Assembly (NCBI RefSeq): GCF_041295575.1
Contig: NZ_CP160452.1
Coordinates: forward strand, 1,488,001-1,552,000
Source: Sporosarcina pasteurii
GTDB taxonomy: Bacteria; Bacillota; Bacilli; Bacillales_A; Planococcaceae
Reading direction: 5' to 3'
DNA: 64,000 nt
Both the position numbers and the translations under genes were made by a program. Of this stretch, positions 34,474 to 43,487 are shown in pieces. Under the pieces are notes generated by a model. It was given only the letters and a program-made list of their open reading frames with translations, was not told the DNA's origin and did not search any database. Every line of letters starts with the position of its first letter. The stretch's first letter is position 1.

Positions 34474-34515
34474 TTGTGTGAATATTTACACAAGGTCGTA
34501 CTTTTATGTTACAAT
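34474..34515 (+). promoter_or_regulatory. ilvA promoter with overlapping palindrome
   Basis: TTGTGTGAATATTTACACAA (34474-34493) is a palindrome with one mismatched pair; TTTACA within it and TACAAT at 34510-34515 (19-base spacing) resemble -35 and -10. The palindrome covers the -35, so a repressor site is likely. It resembles, but does not match, the Rex consensus TTGTGAA-N4-TTCACAA. Confidence 0.5.
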
Positions 34516-34550
34516 TAGTAAATCTTTATGAATTGACGGAGGGAATAAAC

Positions 34551-35819
34551 ATGACAACTAAAGAAGCGGAAGTTGATACGCTACATGTGGAAGATATTTT
34601 AAAAGCGTATCATCTGTTAAAAGACGTAGTGACACATACACCTTTACAAAGAAATGAACAACTTTCCGAAAAATACGCGTGTGATGTCTATATAAAGAGA
34701 GAGGACTTGCAATATGTGAGGTCTTTTAAATTACGTGGGGCTTACTATAAAATAAAAAAAGTTGAACAAACAGCCCGTGAAAAAGGGATTGTTTGCGCAA
34801 GTGCCGGCAACCATGCACAAGGCGTTGCTTATTCATGTGCGCAGCTAGGAATTCACGGAACCATTTTCATGCCACAAACGACACCGAAACAAAAAGTAAA
34901 TCAAGTCAAAATGTTCGGTCGCGATCATATAGAAATCGTTTTGACTGGCGATACTTTCGATGATTCATTTACTTCGGCTATGGCATTTACAACGAATAAT
35001 GATAAAATATTCATTCATCCTTTCGATGACTTGGATATTATTGCTGGACAAGGAACGGTTGCCATTGAAGTGATGAACGACATTGAAAAGCCGATAGATT
35101 ATGTATTTTCAAGCATCGGCGGGGGCGGACTCACGGCTGGGCTCAGTACATACATCAAAAGTGTTTCGCCAATGACACAGATGATTGGAGTTGAACCTGC
35201 CGGCGCTGCAAGTATGAAATCAGCATTTGAGGCCGGAAGTGCGACTCTTTTACCATCCATCGATAAGTTCGTAGACGGGGCTGCCGTACAATGTGTCGGA
35301 AATCATACGTATGACATTTGTCAGAAGTATTTATCTGATATTGTACCTGTGCCGGAAGGAAAAGTTTGTTCTACCATTTTAGATTTATACAATTTGCATG
35401 CCATCATCGCAGAACCGGCTGGTGCTCTACCAATCGCAGCACTTGATTTTTATAAAGAACAAATTAAAGGCAAGTCGATTGTTTGTGTCATTAGCGGCGG
35501 AAATAATGATATTGGTAGAATGCAGGAAATTAAAGAGAAATCATTAATGTACGAAGGGTTACTTTATTATTTCATCGTTAATTTCCCGCAACGAGCTGGT
35601 GCATTAAGACAATTTTTGGATAATGTACTTGGACCAGATGACGATATCACCACTTTTGAATATACAAAGAAAAACAACAAAGAAAGCGGTCCTGGACTTG
35701 TCGGCATCGAATTAAAATATAGCGAAGATTATGAAGGACTCATTGAACGGATGAATCAATCCGGTTTTTCCTATAAAGAAGTGAACAAAGATAGCACATT
35801 GTTTGAACTGCTCATTTAA
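34551..35819 (+). CDS. ilvA: Threonine dehydratase (threonine ammonia-lyase)
   Basis: IlvA deaminates threonine to 2-oxobutanoate, the first committed step to isoleucine. The 422-residue protein has the PLP lysine K60 in RSFKLRGAYYK, SAGNHAQGVA (84-93) and the phosphate loop SSIGGGGLTAG. The last 90 residues form a single ACT-like regulatory domain with NFPQRAGALRQFLD, as in the shorter IlvA type. ATG 34551 has GACGGAGGG upstream; the frame extends to 34506 but without a ribosome-binding site. It is a single-gene unit, with no other ilv/leu gene in the window. Confidence 0.93.
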   Translation: MTTKEAEVDTLHVEDILKAYHLLKDVVTHTPLQRNEQLSEKYACDVYIKREDLQYVRSFKLRGAYYKIKKVEQTAREKGIVCASAGNHAQGVAYSCAQLGIHGTIFMPQTTPKQKVNQVKMFGRDHIEIVLTGDTFDDSFTSAMAFTTNNDKIFIHPFDDLDIIAGQGTVAIEVMNDIEKPIDYVFSSIGGGGLTAGLSTYIKSVSPMTQMIGVEPAGAASMKSAFEAGSATLLPSIDKFVDGAAVQCVGNHTYDICQKYLSDIVPVPEGKVCSTILDLYNLHAIIAEPAGALPIAALDFYKEQIKGKSIVCVISGGNNDIGRMQEIKEKSLMYEGLLYYFIVNFPQRAGALRQFLDNVLGPDDDITTFEYTKKNNKESGPGLVGIELKYSEDYEGLIERMNQSGFSYKEVNKDSTLFELLI

Positions 35820-35833
35820 TGTGTTCGATTTCC

Positions 35834-35867
35834 CCACCGTATGTCTATGGACATATGGTGGTTTTTT
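35834..35867 (+). terminator. Terminator of ilvA
   Basis: CCACCGTATGTC and GACATATGGTGG with a four-base loop, then six T. Confidence 0.92.
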
Positions 35868-35909
35868 AATTAAATATACCCTCTCTTAACTCGAATTGCT
35901 CCCCGTTAT

Positions 35910-37157
35910 TCACCGAAAATGCCCACCAATTAACTTTGACCTTTCCACTGCCGTGCCTGCTTCTGTATAAGAAACAGCTCGTAGTATTGCGTTAGAGCCG
36001 TACTTACTTCGAAGCGAATCCATTGTTTCGCCAAGTTTCCGGTTGCGCCATTTATGTTCGTCAAATAAACTTAATTGCATCACATGTTCATCTTCTAGTT
36101 TTGTTAAACTAATCGCCAATCGACGAATCGGTCGTCCATCATGAAACTTCTCTAACAAATCTGCACATACTTGATAAATTTTCATCGTATCGTTTGTTGC
36201 TTCAGCTATAGAACGTGAACGACTAAAACCACCGCCAAATGCATTTTTAGAATAATCGGCGGATAAATGAACCGTATACCCTACTTTTTTCGCTTTTCTT
36301 GCCCGCATCGCTACATCTTCACACATCTCAAGAATGACGACTAAAATATCTTCACGTTTCACGTAATCCCGAAAGAGCATTTGTCCTTTCCCAAAACTAA
36401 CTTGTTCTTCAAGTAACAAAGGACCCATATCCGATAAATCGATGCCGTGTGCATGGTAATAGAGCTGATTTCCCATGACACCAAATTTCTTTTCTAGTTT
36501 TTCAAGAGAAGTATTTGCTAAATCACCTACCGAAAAAATCCCCATATGATTTAACGTTCGTTCTAGTCGGCTGCCAATTCCCCACATTCGACTTAACGGC
36601 GCGACAGGCCAAAGTTTTTCAGGTACATCTTCGTACGTCCATTCGGCAATGCCTATCTTTTTGGCTTCTAGATCAAGTGCCAATTTCGATAAGAGAAGGT
36701 TTTGTCCAATGCCGAAAGCTGCTTTTAATTCGAATTGACGAACAAGATCATCTTGAATACGGCGTACCGTCTCTTTTGGTGGCCCCCATAATCTTTCTGT
36801 TCCATCAAGGTCAATAAAACTTTCGTCAATGCTATACGTATGAATTGCTTCTTTCGGTACGTATTGATTCAGAAGACGCGTAATTTCCATCGATACATCG
36901 ATAAAAAATTGCATTTTTGGCTCAATTAAACGAATGGATGGATCGTCTGGGATTTCAAACAACCGATTTCCTGTTTGAATGCCGAATTTTTCTTTAAGTG
37001 GCGGTGAAGCAGCGAGAACGACTCCCCCTTTCCGGTTCTTATCACCAATAATGGCAATAGGCGTTTCCATCACATCGAGTCCTTCTAGTACCGCAGCACA
37101 ACTTGCATAAAAACTTCTCATATCCATGCAAACAATATTTCGCTTTGGCAAATTCAT
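35910..37157 (-). CDS. uvrX: Y-family DNA polymerase, UvrX/YqjW type
   Basis: A 415-residue translesion polymerase of the ImpB/MucB/SamB family, close to B. subtilis YqjW/UvrX. Metal-binding residues are in VCMDMRSFYASC and YSIDESFIDLDG; a little-finger domain follows. No obvious beta-clamp motif was located except QLSLFDEH near the C-terminus, which fits the QLxLF consensus. The start at 37157 is supported by GAGGAGGAG. A LexA box lies 21 bases upstream, so it should be induced by DNA damage. Single gene. Confidence 0.9.
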   Translation of the reverse strand: MNLPKRNIVCMDMRSFYASCAAVLEGLDVMETPIAIIGDKNRKGGVVLAASPPLKEKFGIQTGNRLFEIPDDPSIRLIEPKMQFFIDVSMEITRLLNQYVPKEAIHTYSIDESFIDLDGTERLWGPPKETVRRIQDDLVRQFELKAAFGIGQNLLLSKLALDLEAKKIGIAEWTYEDVPEKLWPVAPLSRMWGIGSRLERTLNHMGIFSVGDLANTSLEKLEKKFGVMGNQLYYHAHGIDLSDMGPLLLEEQVSFGKGQMLFRDYVKREDILVVILEMCEDVAMRARKAKKVGYTVHLSADYSKNAFGGGFSRSRSIAEATNDTMKIYQVCADLLEKFHDGRPIRRLAISLTKLEDEHVMQLSLFDEHKWRNRKLGETMDSLRSKYGSNAILRAVSYTEAGTAVERSKLIGGHFR

Positions 37158-37177
37158 GACTCTCCTCCTCAAATATA

Positions 37178-37189
37178 GAACAAACGTTC
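37178..37189 (-). promoter_or_regulatory. LexA (DinR) box upstream of uvrX
   Basis: GAACAAACGTTC on the plus strand (GAACGTTTGTTC on the other) fits the GAAC-N4-GTTC core of the Bacillus SOS box CGAACRNRYGTTYG. It lies 21 bases before the uvrX start codon. Confidence 0.75.
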
Positions 37190-37468
37190 TTTCCTTAAGT
37201 ATAATCCATAAGTATTCATTTATTCAATCGGAAGTTTTTTACAGTAGGTTGCCACATTGCACGGATTTATTTGTAGAATAGTAAACAATCACGTGCATAC
37301 AAATTACTTATATACAAATCACTTGCACTATGTTACATTCTTACTAGTTGCTATATTCCGATAATTATTCACCGAGGAGGAGATACCCTCGTAAGTTATG
37401 TATAAAGTTCTTTGATAATAGGAGTAGGCATAATGAAAATGCACATAAATTGAATGGAGGAACAATAA

Positions 37469-38449
37469 ATGTCAAAAATTCCATCATCACTTCAAAATTT
37501 ACGCATCCCTGTCATCGCTGCACCTATGTTTATCATTAGCAATCCGAAACTTGTGATAGAACAATGTAAAGCAGGCATTATTGGTTCAATGCCCGCACTG
37601 AATGCACGGCCTGCCGCCCAACTAGATGAATGGTTGGCTGAGATTACCGAGGAACTGGCGGCTTATAACGCCAAAAATCCAGACCGTCCGGCAGCACCAT
37701 TCGCGATTAATCAAATTGTCCATAGATCCAATGAACGATTAGAACAAGATATGGAATTATGCGTGAAATATAAAGTTCCAATTATTATTTCTTCATTAGG
37801 TGCTCGTGAAGAAATATTTGACGCTGCACATAGCTATGGTGGGATTGTGTTTCATGATGTGATTAACAATACTTTTGCCCATAAGGCGGTTGAAAAGGGT
37901 GCCGATGGTTTAGTCGCAGTTGCGGCTGGAGCTGGCGGACATGCCGGTGTAAAGAGTCCATTTGCATTCATTCAAGAAATTCGAGAGTGGTTCGACGGTC
38001 CGCTTGCTCTATCTGGCTCAATAGCTACAGGAAGTTCGATTTTAGCTGCAGAGGCGATGGGTGCTGATTTCGCTTATATCGGTTCACCATTTATTGCAAC
38101 GGATGAAGCACGTGCTTCAAAAGCGTATAAACAGGCAATCGTTGACTGTACGTCTGATGACATTGTGTATAGCAATCTATTTACAGGTATCCATGGAAAT
38201 TATTTAAAGCCATCTATTCAAGCTGCAGGTTTAGATCCGGACAATTTACCTGAAAGTGATCCATCTAAAATGAATTTTGGTGAAGATGGTGCCAAAGCAT
38301 GGAAAGACATTTGGGGCAGCGGTCAAGGGATAGGTGCGATTAAAGCCGTGACAAGTACAGCCAAATATGTCGATAAGTTGGATAAAGAATATTTGGAAGC
38401 AAGAGATAGACTTTATAGTAAAGCTCAAGAAAATAGCATTCATATATAA
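37469..38449 (+). CDS. Nitronate monooxygenase (FMN-dependent, 2-nitropropane dioxygenase type)
   Basis: A 326-residue TIM-barrel flavoprotein that oxidises alkyl nitronates, a detoxification reaction in the cytoplasm. Characteristic segments are PVIAAPMFIISNPKLV at the start, GAREEIFDAAHSYGGIVFHD, and the FMN-binding VAVAAGAGGHAG and ALSGSIATGSSILAAEAMGA. GGAGG lies nine bases before ATG 37469. The 311-base gap to uvrX holds the LexA box and a short tandem repeat (ATACAAATTACTT / ATACAAATCACTT at 37297-37324) that could be an operator. Followed by a strong terminator. Confidence 0.9.
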   Translation: MSKIPSSLQNLRIPVIAAPMFIISNPKLVIEQCKAGIIGSMPALNARPAAQLDEWLAEITEELAAYNAKNPDRPAAPFAINQIVHRSNERLEQDMELCVKYKVPIIISSLGAREEIFDAAHSYGGIVFHDVINNTFAHKAVEKGADGLVAVAAGAGGHAGVKSPFAFIQEIREWFDGPLALSGSIATGSSILAAEAMGADFAYIGSPFIATDEARASKAYKQAIVDCTSDDIVYSNLFTGIHGNYLKPSIQAAGLDPDNLPESDPSKMNFGEDGAKAWKDIWGSGQGIGAIKAVTSTAKYVDKLDKEYLEARDRLYSKAQENSIHI

Positions 38450-38459
38450 ATTTCTATAC

Positions 38460-38496
38460 AAAACGCCGCCCGGTAGCAAGACCTGGGCGGCGTTTT
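38460..38496 (+). terminator. Strong bidirectional terminator
   Basis: AAAACGCCGCCC and GGGCGGCGTTTT with a 13-base loop, between convergent genes. Confidence 0.92.
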
Positions 38497-38515
38497 CACT
38501 CAGAAAACCAATGAT

Positions 38516-39265
38516 TTACCCATCTACTAGAAGTACAGAGATATTCCCGACTTCAACGGTTAATTTCAATAGCGGACCATCTATCCCGATAGAACCTTCT
38601 TCTGCATTTGGTAAATTAATCGTTGTATTTCCGACGCTATTATGAATATCTGATTGAAGAGCTAGCGGAACCTCTTTCATTTTCACGATGACATTTCCTA
38701 CTGTTGAAGTTGCAGAAATGTTTTCGGAGACGGTAGGCAGTTCAATTGTATTATCTCCTACTTCAGTTGTGCTATTTAGCGAGCCAGCTACATTTTTTAA
38801 CGTAATATGGCCGACCCTTGTCGTTACGAAAGAGTTGCTTGCTGCAATTGCCTCCATATAGATGTTCGCAACATCTGCTTCTACATACAGTTGTTCATAC
38901 TGTTTGCTTGGTAATTCGATTAATACGGTGTAGCTCCCCGCTGATTTTTGAAATGGAAGCCACTTTGTTTTTGTTTTCGCACGAATCGTAAGTTCATCGT
39001 ACTTTTCTTTCACGATAAGCTTATAACTTTTGGCAGGTTGCGTGGTTGTTTTGCCTTCTAGATGTACACGTATATCGTCTCCATCATGCGGAGCGATTTG
39101 AATATCTCCAATATCAGTCGTGATATGAATATTGACAATTTCATCTCCAGGAATAGACTTACTTAAACTTCCATGCCCTCCTCGAAATAGAAAAAGGAGG
39201 ACATTGATTAGGAGTACAATCCCGATGAACAGAACTGCTACTCGCATGATGTCCTGACGCCTCAA
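38516..39265 (-). CDS. DUF4097 (LiaG/YvlB-like) membrane-anchored protein
   Basis: A 249-residue protein with one N-terminal membrane helix (about 8-27) and an extracytoplasmic beta-solenoid of the DUF4097 type, visible as repeated strands around GDIQI, ADVANIYME, VGHITLKN, VGDNTIEL, VGNVIVKM and VGNTTINL. Such proteins accompany cell-envelope stress genes (LiaG, YvlB); no enzyme function is known. The TTG start at 39265 has GGGGA upstream; ATG 39247 is the alternative. It lies 66 bases below the DUF4349 gene and may be in its transcript. Confidence 0.75.
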   Translation of the reverse strand: MRRQDIMRVAVLFIGIVLLINVLLFLFRGGHGSLSKSIPGDEIVNIHITTDIGDIQIAPHDGDDIRVHLEGKTTTQPAKSYKLIVKEKYDELTIRAKTKTKWLPFQKSAGSYTVLIELPSKQYEQLYVEADVANIYMEAIAASNSFVTTRVGHITLKNVAGSLNSTTEVGDNTIELPTVSENISATSTVGNVIVKMKEVPLALQSDIHNSVGNTTINLPNAEEGSIGIDGPLLKLTVEVGNISVLLVDG

Positions 39266-39331
39266 TCTATTGTCCCCTTTTGATAAATTTGTTTGTTGTC
39301 AATTAGTCTATTCGTAAAAAGGTAGGGATTA

Positions 39332-40252
39332 TCACTCTTTACGATTTATTTTCCGACGAATGAAGAAATAAACACCACTGATAATCACGAGTAAAAGTAA
39401 AAGTATCGGGAAATTGCCAACGAAAAAGACAACAAGGCTAGAGGCAAAAGCAAGCAAATAGTTGATGCTTGTAGTAAATTGTTTTTTCGTTTTCTCCCAT
39501 GTGTCAAGCCCTTTACTATCAATATCTGGTATAACGATACGATTTTCAAAGAGATGAATTTCTACTGTTGAAAGTGCTGTTTGGTTTTCGAGGTACTTCA
39601 TTTTCCCAACAATCACTTCGATTTCTTCTTGGACGACAGCCAAATCAGATGAAATTTTTAATAAGTCTTCTGTTTTCTCAGCTTGCTCCATAAAAGTGAG
39701 TAGTCTTTCTTCTAAAACGCGCTTCGATTTTAATCTAGCTTCTAAATCGACGTAATGCTCAGTAACATCTTCTCCTGTTACATTTCGTTGTAAGATATCT
39801 GTTGCTTCTCCTTCAGCATCCGTTAAAAAAGATTGAAAATGCTTTTCGGGAATTCTTAGCATTATATTGCCGCTAATTGTTTTATCTTCCGCATGATACA
39901 CATTGGACTCAACGATATAGCCGTTATATTTCGTAACTTTCCTTTCAATGTTGAGCTGCGCCTTTTCAAAATCTGCAACTTGGAATTGTAAAAAAGCTTT
40001 ATGAATGATCATTCTGACTGCAGGAATATCGTTTGCGCTTTGTGGCATCTCCGTACTAGAATCCGCACTTTCTTCTACATGCTCGTCAGATTCATAGGCA
40101 GTAGACTCGCTTTCTACTACTGCCATTTCATTTGACCCAACTTCAGAATCACTAAATTCAATATGGTCTTTCTTAGATTCAGATGCACTGCAAGCAGTGA
40201 TCAATAGAAATCCACTGAATAAGAACAATAATAAACACCAATGTTTTTTCAA
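39332..40252 (-). CDS. DUF4349 lipoprotein with C-terminal membrane helix
   Basis: A 306-residue envelope protein. The TTG start at 40252 is chosen for AGGGGTG upstream; the longer frame to 40282 has no ribosome-binding site. The signal peptide ends in lipobox ITAC (C21). A Ser/Glu-rich linker of about 45 residues follows, then the DUF4349 domain with a coiled coil (about 160-225), and a membrane helix near the C-terminus followed by RRKINRKE. It would therefore be tethered at both ends. Function unknown; adjacency to DUF4097 suggests an envelope role. Confidence 0.82.
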   Translation of the reverse strand: MKKHWCLLLFLFSGFLLITACSASESKKDHIEFSDSEVGSNEMAVVESESTAYESDEHVEESADSSTEMPQSANDIPAVRMIIHKAFLQFQVADFEKAQLNIERKVTKYNGYIVESNVYHAEDKTISGNIMLRIPEKHFQSFLTDAEGEATDILQRNVTGEDVTEHYVDLEARLKSKRVLEERLLTFMEQAEKTEDLLKISSDLAVVQEEIEVIVGKMKYLENQTALSTVEIHLFENRIVIPDIDSKGLDTWEKTKKQFTTSINYLLAFASSLVVFFVGNFPILLLLLVIISGVYFFIRRKINRKE

Positions 40253-40321
40253 TGTCAACACCCCTATAGCTTTTCTTCGCATTTAAAGAGTAGACTGAAA
40301 AAAACGTGAATAGTTACAGTT

Positions 40322-41077
40322 TTAATCTTTTTTATAAAAGAATTTACGCCCCACCCGCTCAATGAATGACGGCATAAGTGCATATAACTTACTTGTAATG
40401 CCCATATACCACGGTAAATTAACTTCTCTTACTGGTTTTTCGATGGCTCGTAGAATTGCATCGACGACAGTTTGAACGGTAAGCAAATGTCGCCCCACTG
40501 ATGTACGGTATTTTCCTGAGCGGTCTGCAAGGTCTAGAAATGGCGTATCTATCGGACCTGGGTGGATGGTTGTTACGTGCATATTGAATGGTGCAAGCTC
40601 CATGCGAAGTGCATTCGTATAGCCGATAAGTGCATGCTTTGAAGCAGCATAAATAGAAGCTTTTGGGGTTGCTACCTTCCCCGCTTGCGAACCGATATAC
40701 ATTAAATGTCCTTTCTTTCTCTTCATCATGCGCGGCAGTAATCGGCGTGTCAATTGCATGGGAACGACGACATTTACATCCATTATACTTTCAATCATTT
40801 CATCCGTCGCATCATAGGCATATGAAAAAGTCCCAATACCTGCCGAAAAAATAACAACATCTGGTGTTTCAATTGTAAGAAGAAGCCGATCCATCTCCTT
40901 CCGATTCGACAAATCCACTTGAATAATCTTTGCTCCCTCTGCTTGTAACTGTTTCAATGGCCCGGTTGACCGTCCTGTTGCCCAAACTCGATGTCCTTCT
41001 GAAAGTAGGCGTTTCGTAAGTGCATAACCAACGCCACTTGTTGCGCCAGTAATGAAAATTGTTTTAACTTTGGGCAT
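40322..41077 (-). CDS. yqjQ: Short-chain dehydrogenase/reductase (YqjQ-like)
   Basis: A 251-residue classical SDR with the NAD(P)-binding motif TGATSGVGYALTK near the start, FSAGIGTF, catalytic serine in YIGSQAG and YAASK as the Tyr-Lys pair. The GPIDTPF segment follows. The start at 41077 overlaps the MBL gene's end by 14 bases, a sign of translational coupling; the longer frame to 41149 is unlikely. In B. subtilis the same pair is yqjP-yqjQ. The substrate is unknown; the C-terminal WYMGITSKLYALMPS suggests membrane association. Confidence 0.85.
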   Translation of the reverse strand: MPKVKTIFITGATSGVGYALTKRLLSEGHRVWATGRSTGPLKQLQAEGAKIIQVDLSNRKEMDRLLLTIETPDVVIFSAGIGTFSYAYDATDEMIESIMDVNVVVPMQLTRRLLPRMMKRKKGHLMYIGSQAGKVATPKASIYAASKHALIGYTNALRMELAPFNMHVTTIHPGPIDTPFLDLADRSGKYRTSVGRHLLTVQTVVDAILRAIEKPVREVNLPWYMGITSKLYALMPSFIERVGRKFFYKKD

Positions 41078-42008
41078 AGCTGAACACACCATGCTCATCG
41101 CGCGTCTCAAGAATGATTCCTTCGTCAAGTAAATAGTCAATTTGCCCAATTGTTTCTGATAATGTTAAGCCTAACTCTTTTTCATATACAGTAGGAAATA
41201 ATTCTGCCGTTAATTCAAAAATCGTTCGTCGACCATCAACCAACATACCATGGACTTTCATCGCACGTTCACGTTGTTGAGTAAGACGCTTTTCTATCAA
41301 TGAATGGACACCATAGACTTCTTCACCATGACCTGTATAAATCGTTTCGATTGGTATTGTTAACAATCTTTTCAAAGATGCATTGTATTGCAATAGGGAA
41401 CGAGGTCGCTCGTCATTCCGATTTAGCGGCGGTTCAATGAGTGGGTTTGATGAGACTTTTCCTAGTAAAAGGTCGCCGCCAATCATCTCGTGCGTTTCTT
41501 CATTCCAAAACGCTAGATGACTTTGTGCATGACCCAATGTTTCTAACACAGTCCACCCAGGGTGACCAGGAACTACATCGCCCTCGTTGATCTTTTTATC
41601 TAATGATCTATTCCCCATCATCGCAATCGGTCTTTTCATTTTGGGAACCCAACTCAAATATTGCTCTGGCACGCCCTCTTCAAGTAGACGCTCAAGATAA
41701 AATTGATCATGATAGTCAAAAAAAGCTTCATCTCGCTTTAGCCATAAGTTATTATACGGGTGACCAAGAACCTCCGCATTGTCAAATGCATCTATCCAAC
41801 CCGCATGATCGGGATGATGATGTGTCAGAATTACTTGTTCAACATCCTTGAAAGTATATCCAGCTTCTTTTAACCCATATTTTAATGCTTCATATGCTTC
41901 AGGCGTTTTCGGTCCTGCATCGAATAAAGAAAGTGTATCACCTTTTACTAAAAATGCATTCACATCACCGACCGCAAATGGTGTAGGAATCTCAATTTTA
42001 TGTATCAT
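41064..42008 (-). CDS. yqjP: Metallo-beta-lactamase fold hydrolase (YqjP-like)
   Basis: A 314-residue MBL-fold hydrolase. The metal-binding motif is LTHHHPDHAGWID; further ligands are H in TLGHAQSHL, D in IGGDLLL and H in YTGHGEEV. The C-terminal 60 residues form a helical domain typical of the YqjP/LACTB2-like group. ATG 42008 has GAGGA upstream; TTG 42011 is less likely. It is the first gene of the yqjP-yqjQ pair. The substrate is unknown. Confidence 0.85.
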   Translation of the reverse strand: MIHKIEIPTPFAVGDVNAFLVKGDTLSLFDAGPKTPEAYEALKYGLKEAGYTFKDVEQVILTHHHPDHAGWIDAFDNAEVLGHPYNNLWLKRDEAFFDYHDQFYLERLLEEGVPEQYLSWVPKMKRPIAMMGNRSLDKKINEGDVVPGHPGWTVLETLGHAQSHLAFWNEETHEMIGGDLLLGKVSSNPLIEPPLNRNDERPRSLLQYNASLKRLLTIPIETIYTGHGEEVYGVHSLIEKRLTQQRERAMKVHGMLVDGRRTIFELTAELFPTVYEKELGLTLSETIGQIDYLLDEGIILETRDEHGVFSYAQS

Positions 42009-42245
42009 CAAATCATCCTCTTTTCACAATAAGTTGACTCTCCCAATTCAATCTGATCTAAATGGAAAGTGAATCACTGTTCAGTATATTGTACAACTTT
42101 TCCATAACCGCGTCACCCTTTACTAGCAACATAATAAATAGATTTGATATCAACAAAAATATATTTATAAAAGCACGAATCCACCATAATCTGTTGACGA
42201 ATTTTCAAGACTGTGCAATAATCGGAATAATTGATGAATAAACAG

Positions 42246-42472
42246 GCGTTGACGAGGACTAGTAGAAGTGGTGATGGAGAAAAGCAAATGTGGTCATCGG
42301 CTGAAAACCACAATCCCGCTCCCCCTTCGAACCTACTTCCGAGCCGCTATGGAAACATGGCCGTCACCATCGCGTTATAGATGGATGAGTTGTACTGGTT
42401 AACCAGTAAATATAGGTGGTATCGCGGAAACATGCGTTTTCGTCCTGATTGTAGGGACGAAAGCGCATTTTT
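42246..42472 (+). ncRNA. T-box riboswitch (tRNA-Pro) upstream of proI
   Basis: A T-box leader: stem I starts with GACGAGGACTAGTAG; the specifier loop contains GAA-CCT-A with specifier CCU (42332-42334), a proline codon. The T-box AGGTGGTATCGCGG (42414-42427) has UGGU, complementary to the tRNA-Pro acceptor end. A terminator (GCGTTTTCGTCC / GGGACGAAAGCGC, then T run) spans about 42435-42472. Uncharged tRNA-Pro would stabilise the antiterminator and switch on proline synthesis. Confidence 0.93.
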
Positions 42473-42573
42473 TACGTTTTTTTAAGTGTTAAATGTTTGG
42501 AGGTATACGGGTTGTGACTGGCATCTAAAAGGACGCAACCATCCTATCTGTTCAGAGAAAAAGGAGTGGTTAT

Positions 42574-43401
42574 ATGCAAACAATTGTATTTGTAGGTGCA
42601 GGATCAATGGCTGAGGCGATTATCGCAGGAATGGTAAAAAAAGCAGTCATTCATCCTAAGAAGTTATTTGTGATGAATAAAGGAGATGATAAAAGGCTCT
42701 TTTCTTTACAACAAAAATATGGAATTTCAATCGTTTGTGAACAACGTGACGCTTTAAAAAAAGCGGATCTCGTGGTTCTTGCTACAAAACCGCAAGATAT
42801 TCATCAAGCGATGTTAGACATTTCACCCTTTTTAAATCGTTCATCTGCGGTGTTATCTGTCATTGCCGGTATTTCAATTAAAACAATTGCAAAAGGATTA
42901 GGCGCGAGACCCATTGCACGAGCAATGCCTAACACATCCGCCACGATCGGAAAGTCGGCTACTGGCATCGCGTTTAATCATACGGTCGATGCTATATTAG
43001 AAACGCAATTGCTAACATTAATGAATGCAATCGGTCTTGTTCAACAAGTAGATGAACCAGACCTCCATACAGTAACCGCATTATCCGGAAGTGGACCGGC
43101 TTACGTATATTATTTAGTTGAAGCTTTTGAAGAAGTAGCGATTCAAAAAGGGTTATCGCCAGACATTGCACGTTCACTTATTATTCAAACGCTTGAAGGT
43201 GCAACTGCTATGTTGAAAGAAACAAGAGAAGAACCAGCAATACTTCGGGAGAATGTCACAAGTCCAAACGGGACAACAGCCGCAGGTCTACAAGCATTGG
43301 CAGATGGTGATTTCAAAAAGATCATCGCCAATTGTATCGAGAAAGCAAGTGAACGTTCAGAAGAACTTGCTTTAGCAACTTGTAAAATGAAGCAATCATG
43401 A
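42574..43401 (+). CDS. proI: Pyrroline-5-carboxylate reductase
   Basis: This enzyme reduces pyrroline-5-carboxylate to proline with NADPH, the last step of proline synthesis. The 275-residue protein has an N-terminal Rossmann fold (VFVGAGSMAEAIIAGM), LATKPQ, and the family signature ALSGSGPAYVYYLVEA with SPNGTTAAGLQAL in the helical dimer domain. AAAGGAG precedes ATG 42574. It follows a proline-specific T-box and occupies the position of B. subtilis proI (yqjO), so induction by proline starvation is expected. Confidence 0.95.
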   Translation: MQTIVFVGAGSMAEAIIAGMVKKAVIHPKKLFVMNKGDDKRLFSLQQKYGISIVCEQRDALKKADLVVLATKPQDIHQAMLDISPFLNRSSAVLSVIAGISIKTIAKGLGARPIARAMPNTSATIGKSATGIAFNHTVDAILETQLLTLMNAIGLVQQVDEPDLHTVTALSGSGPAYVYYLVEAFEEVAIQKGLSPDIARSLIIQTLEGATAMLKETREEPAILRENVTSPNGTTAAGLQALADGDFKKIIANCIEKASERSEELALATCKMKQS

Positions 43402-43487
43402 GATTCATGGAAGTGCAAACTTTCCGATTTCACACGGCCGTTTTGTTATACTATATGTATGAATCATAAATGGGGGCTAAAGAGTGT

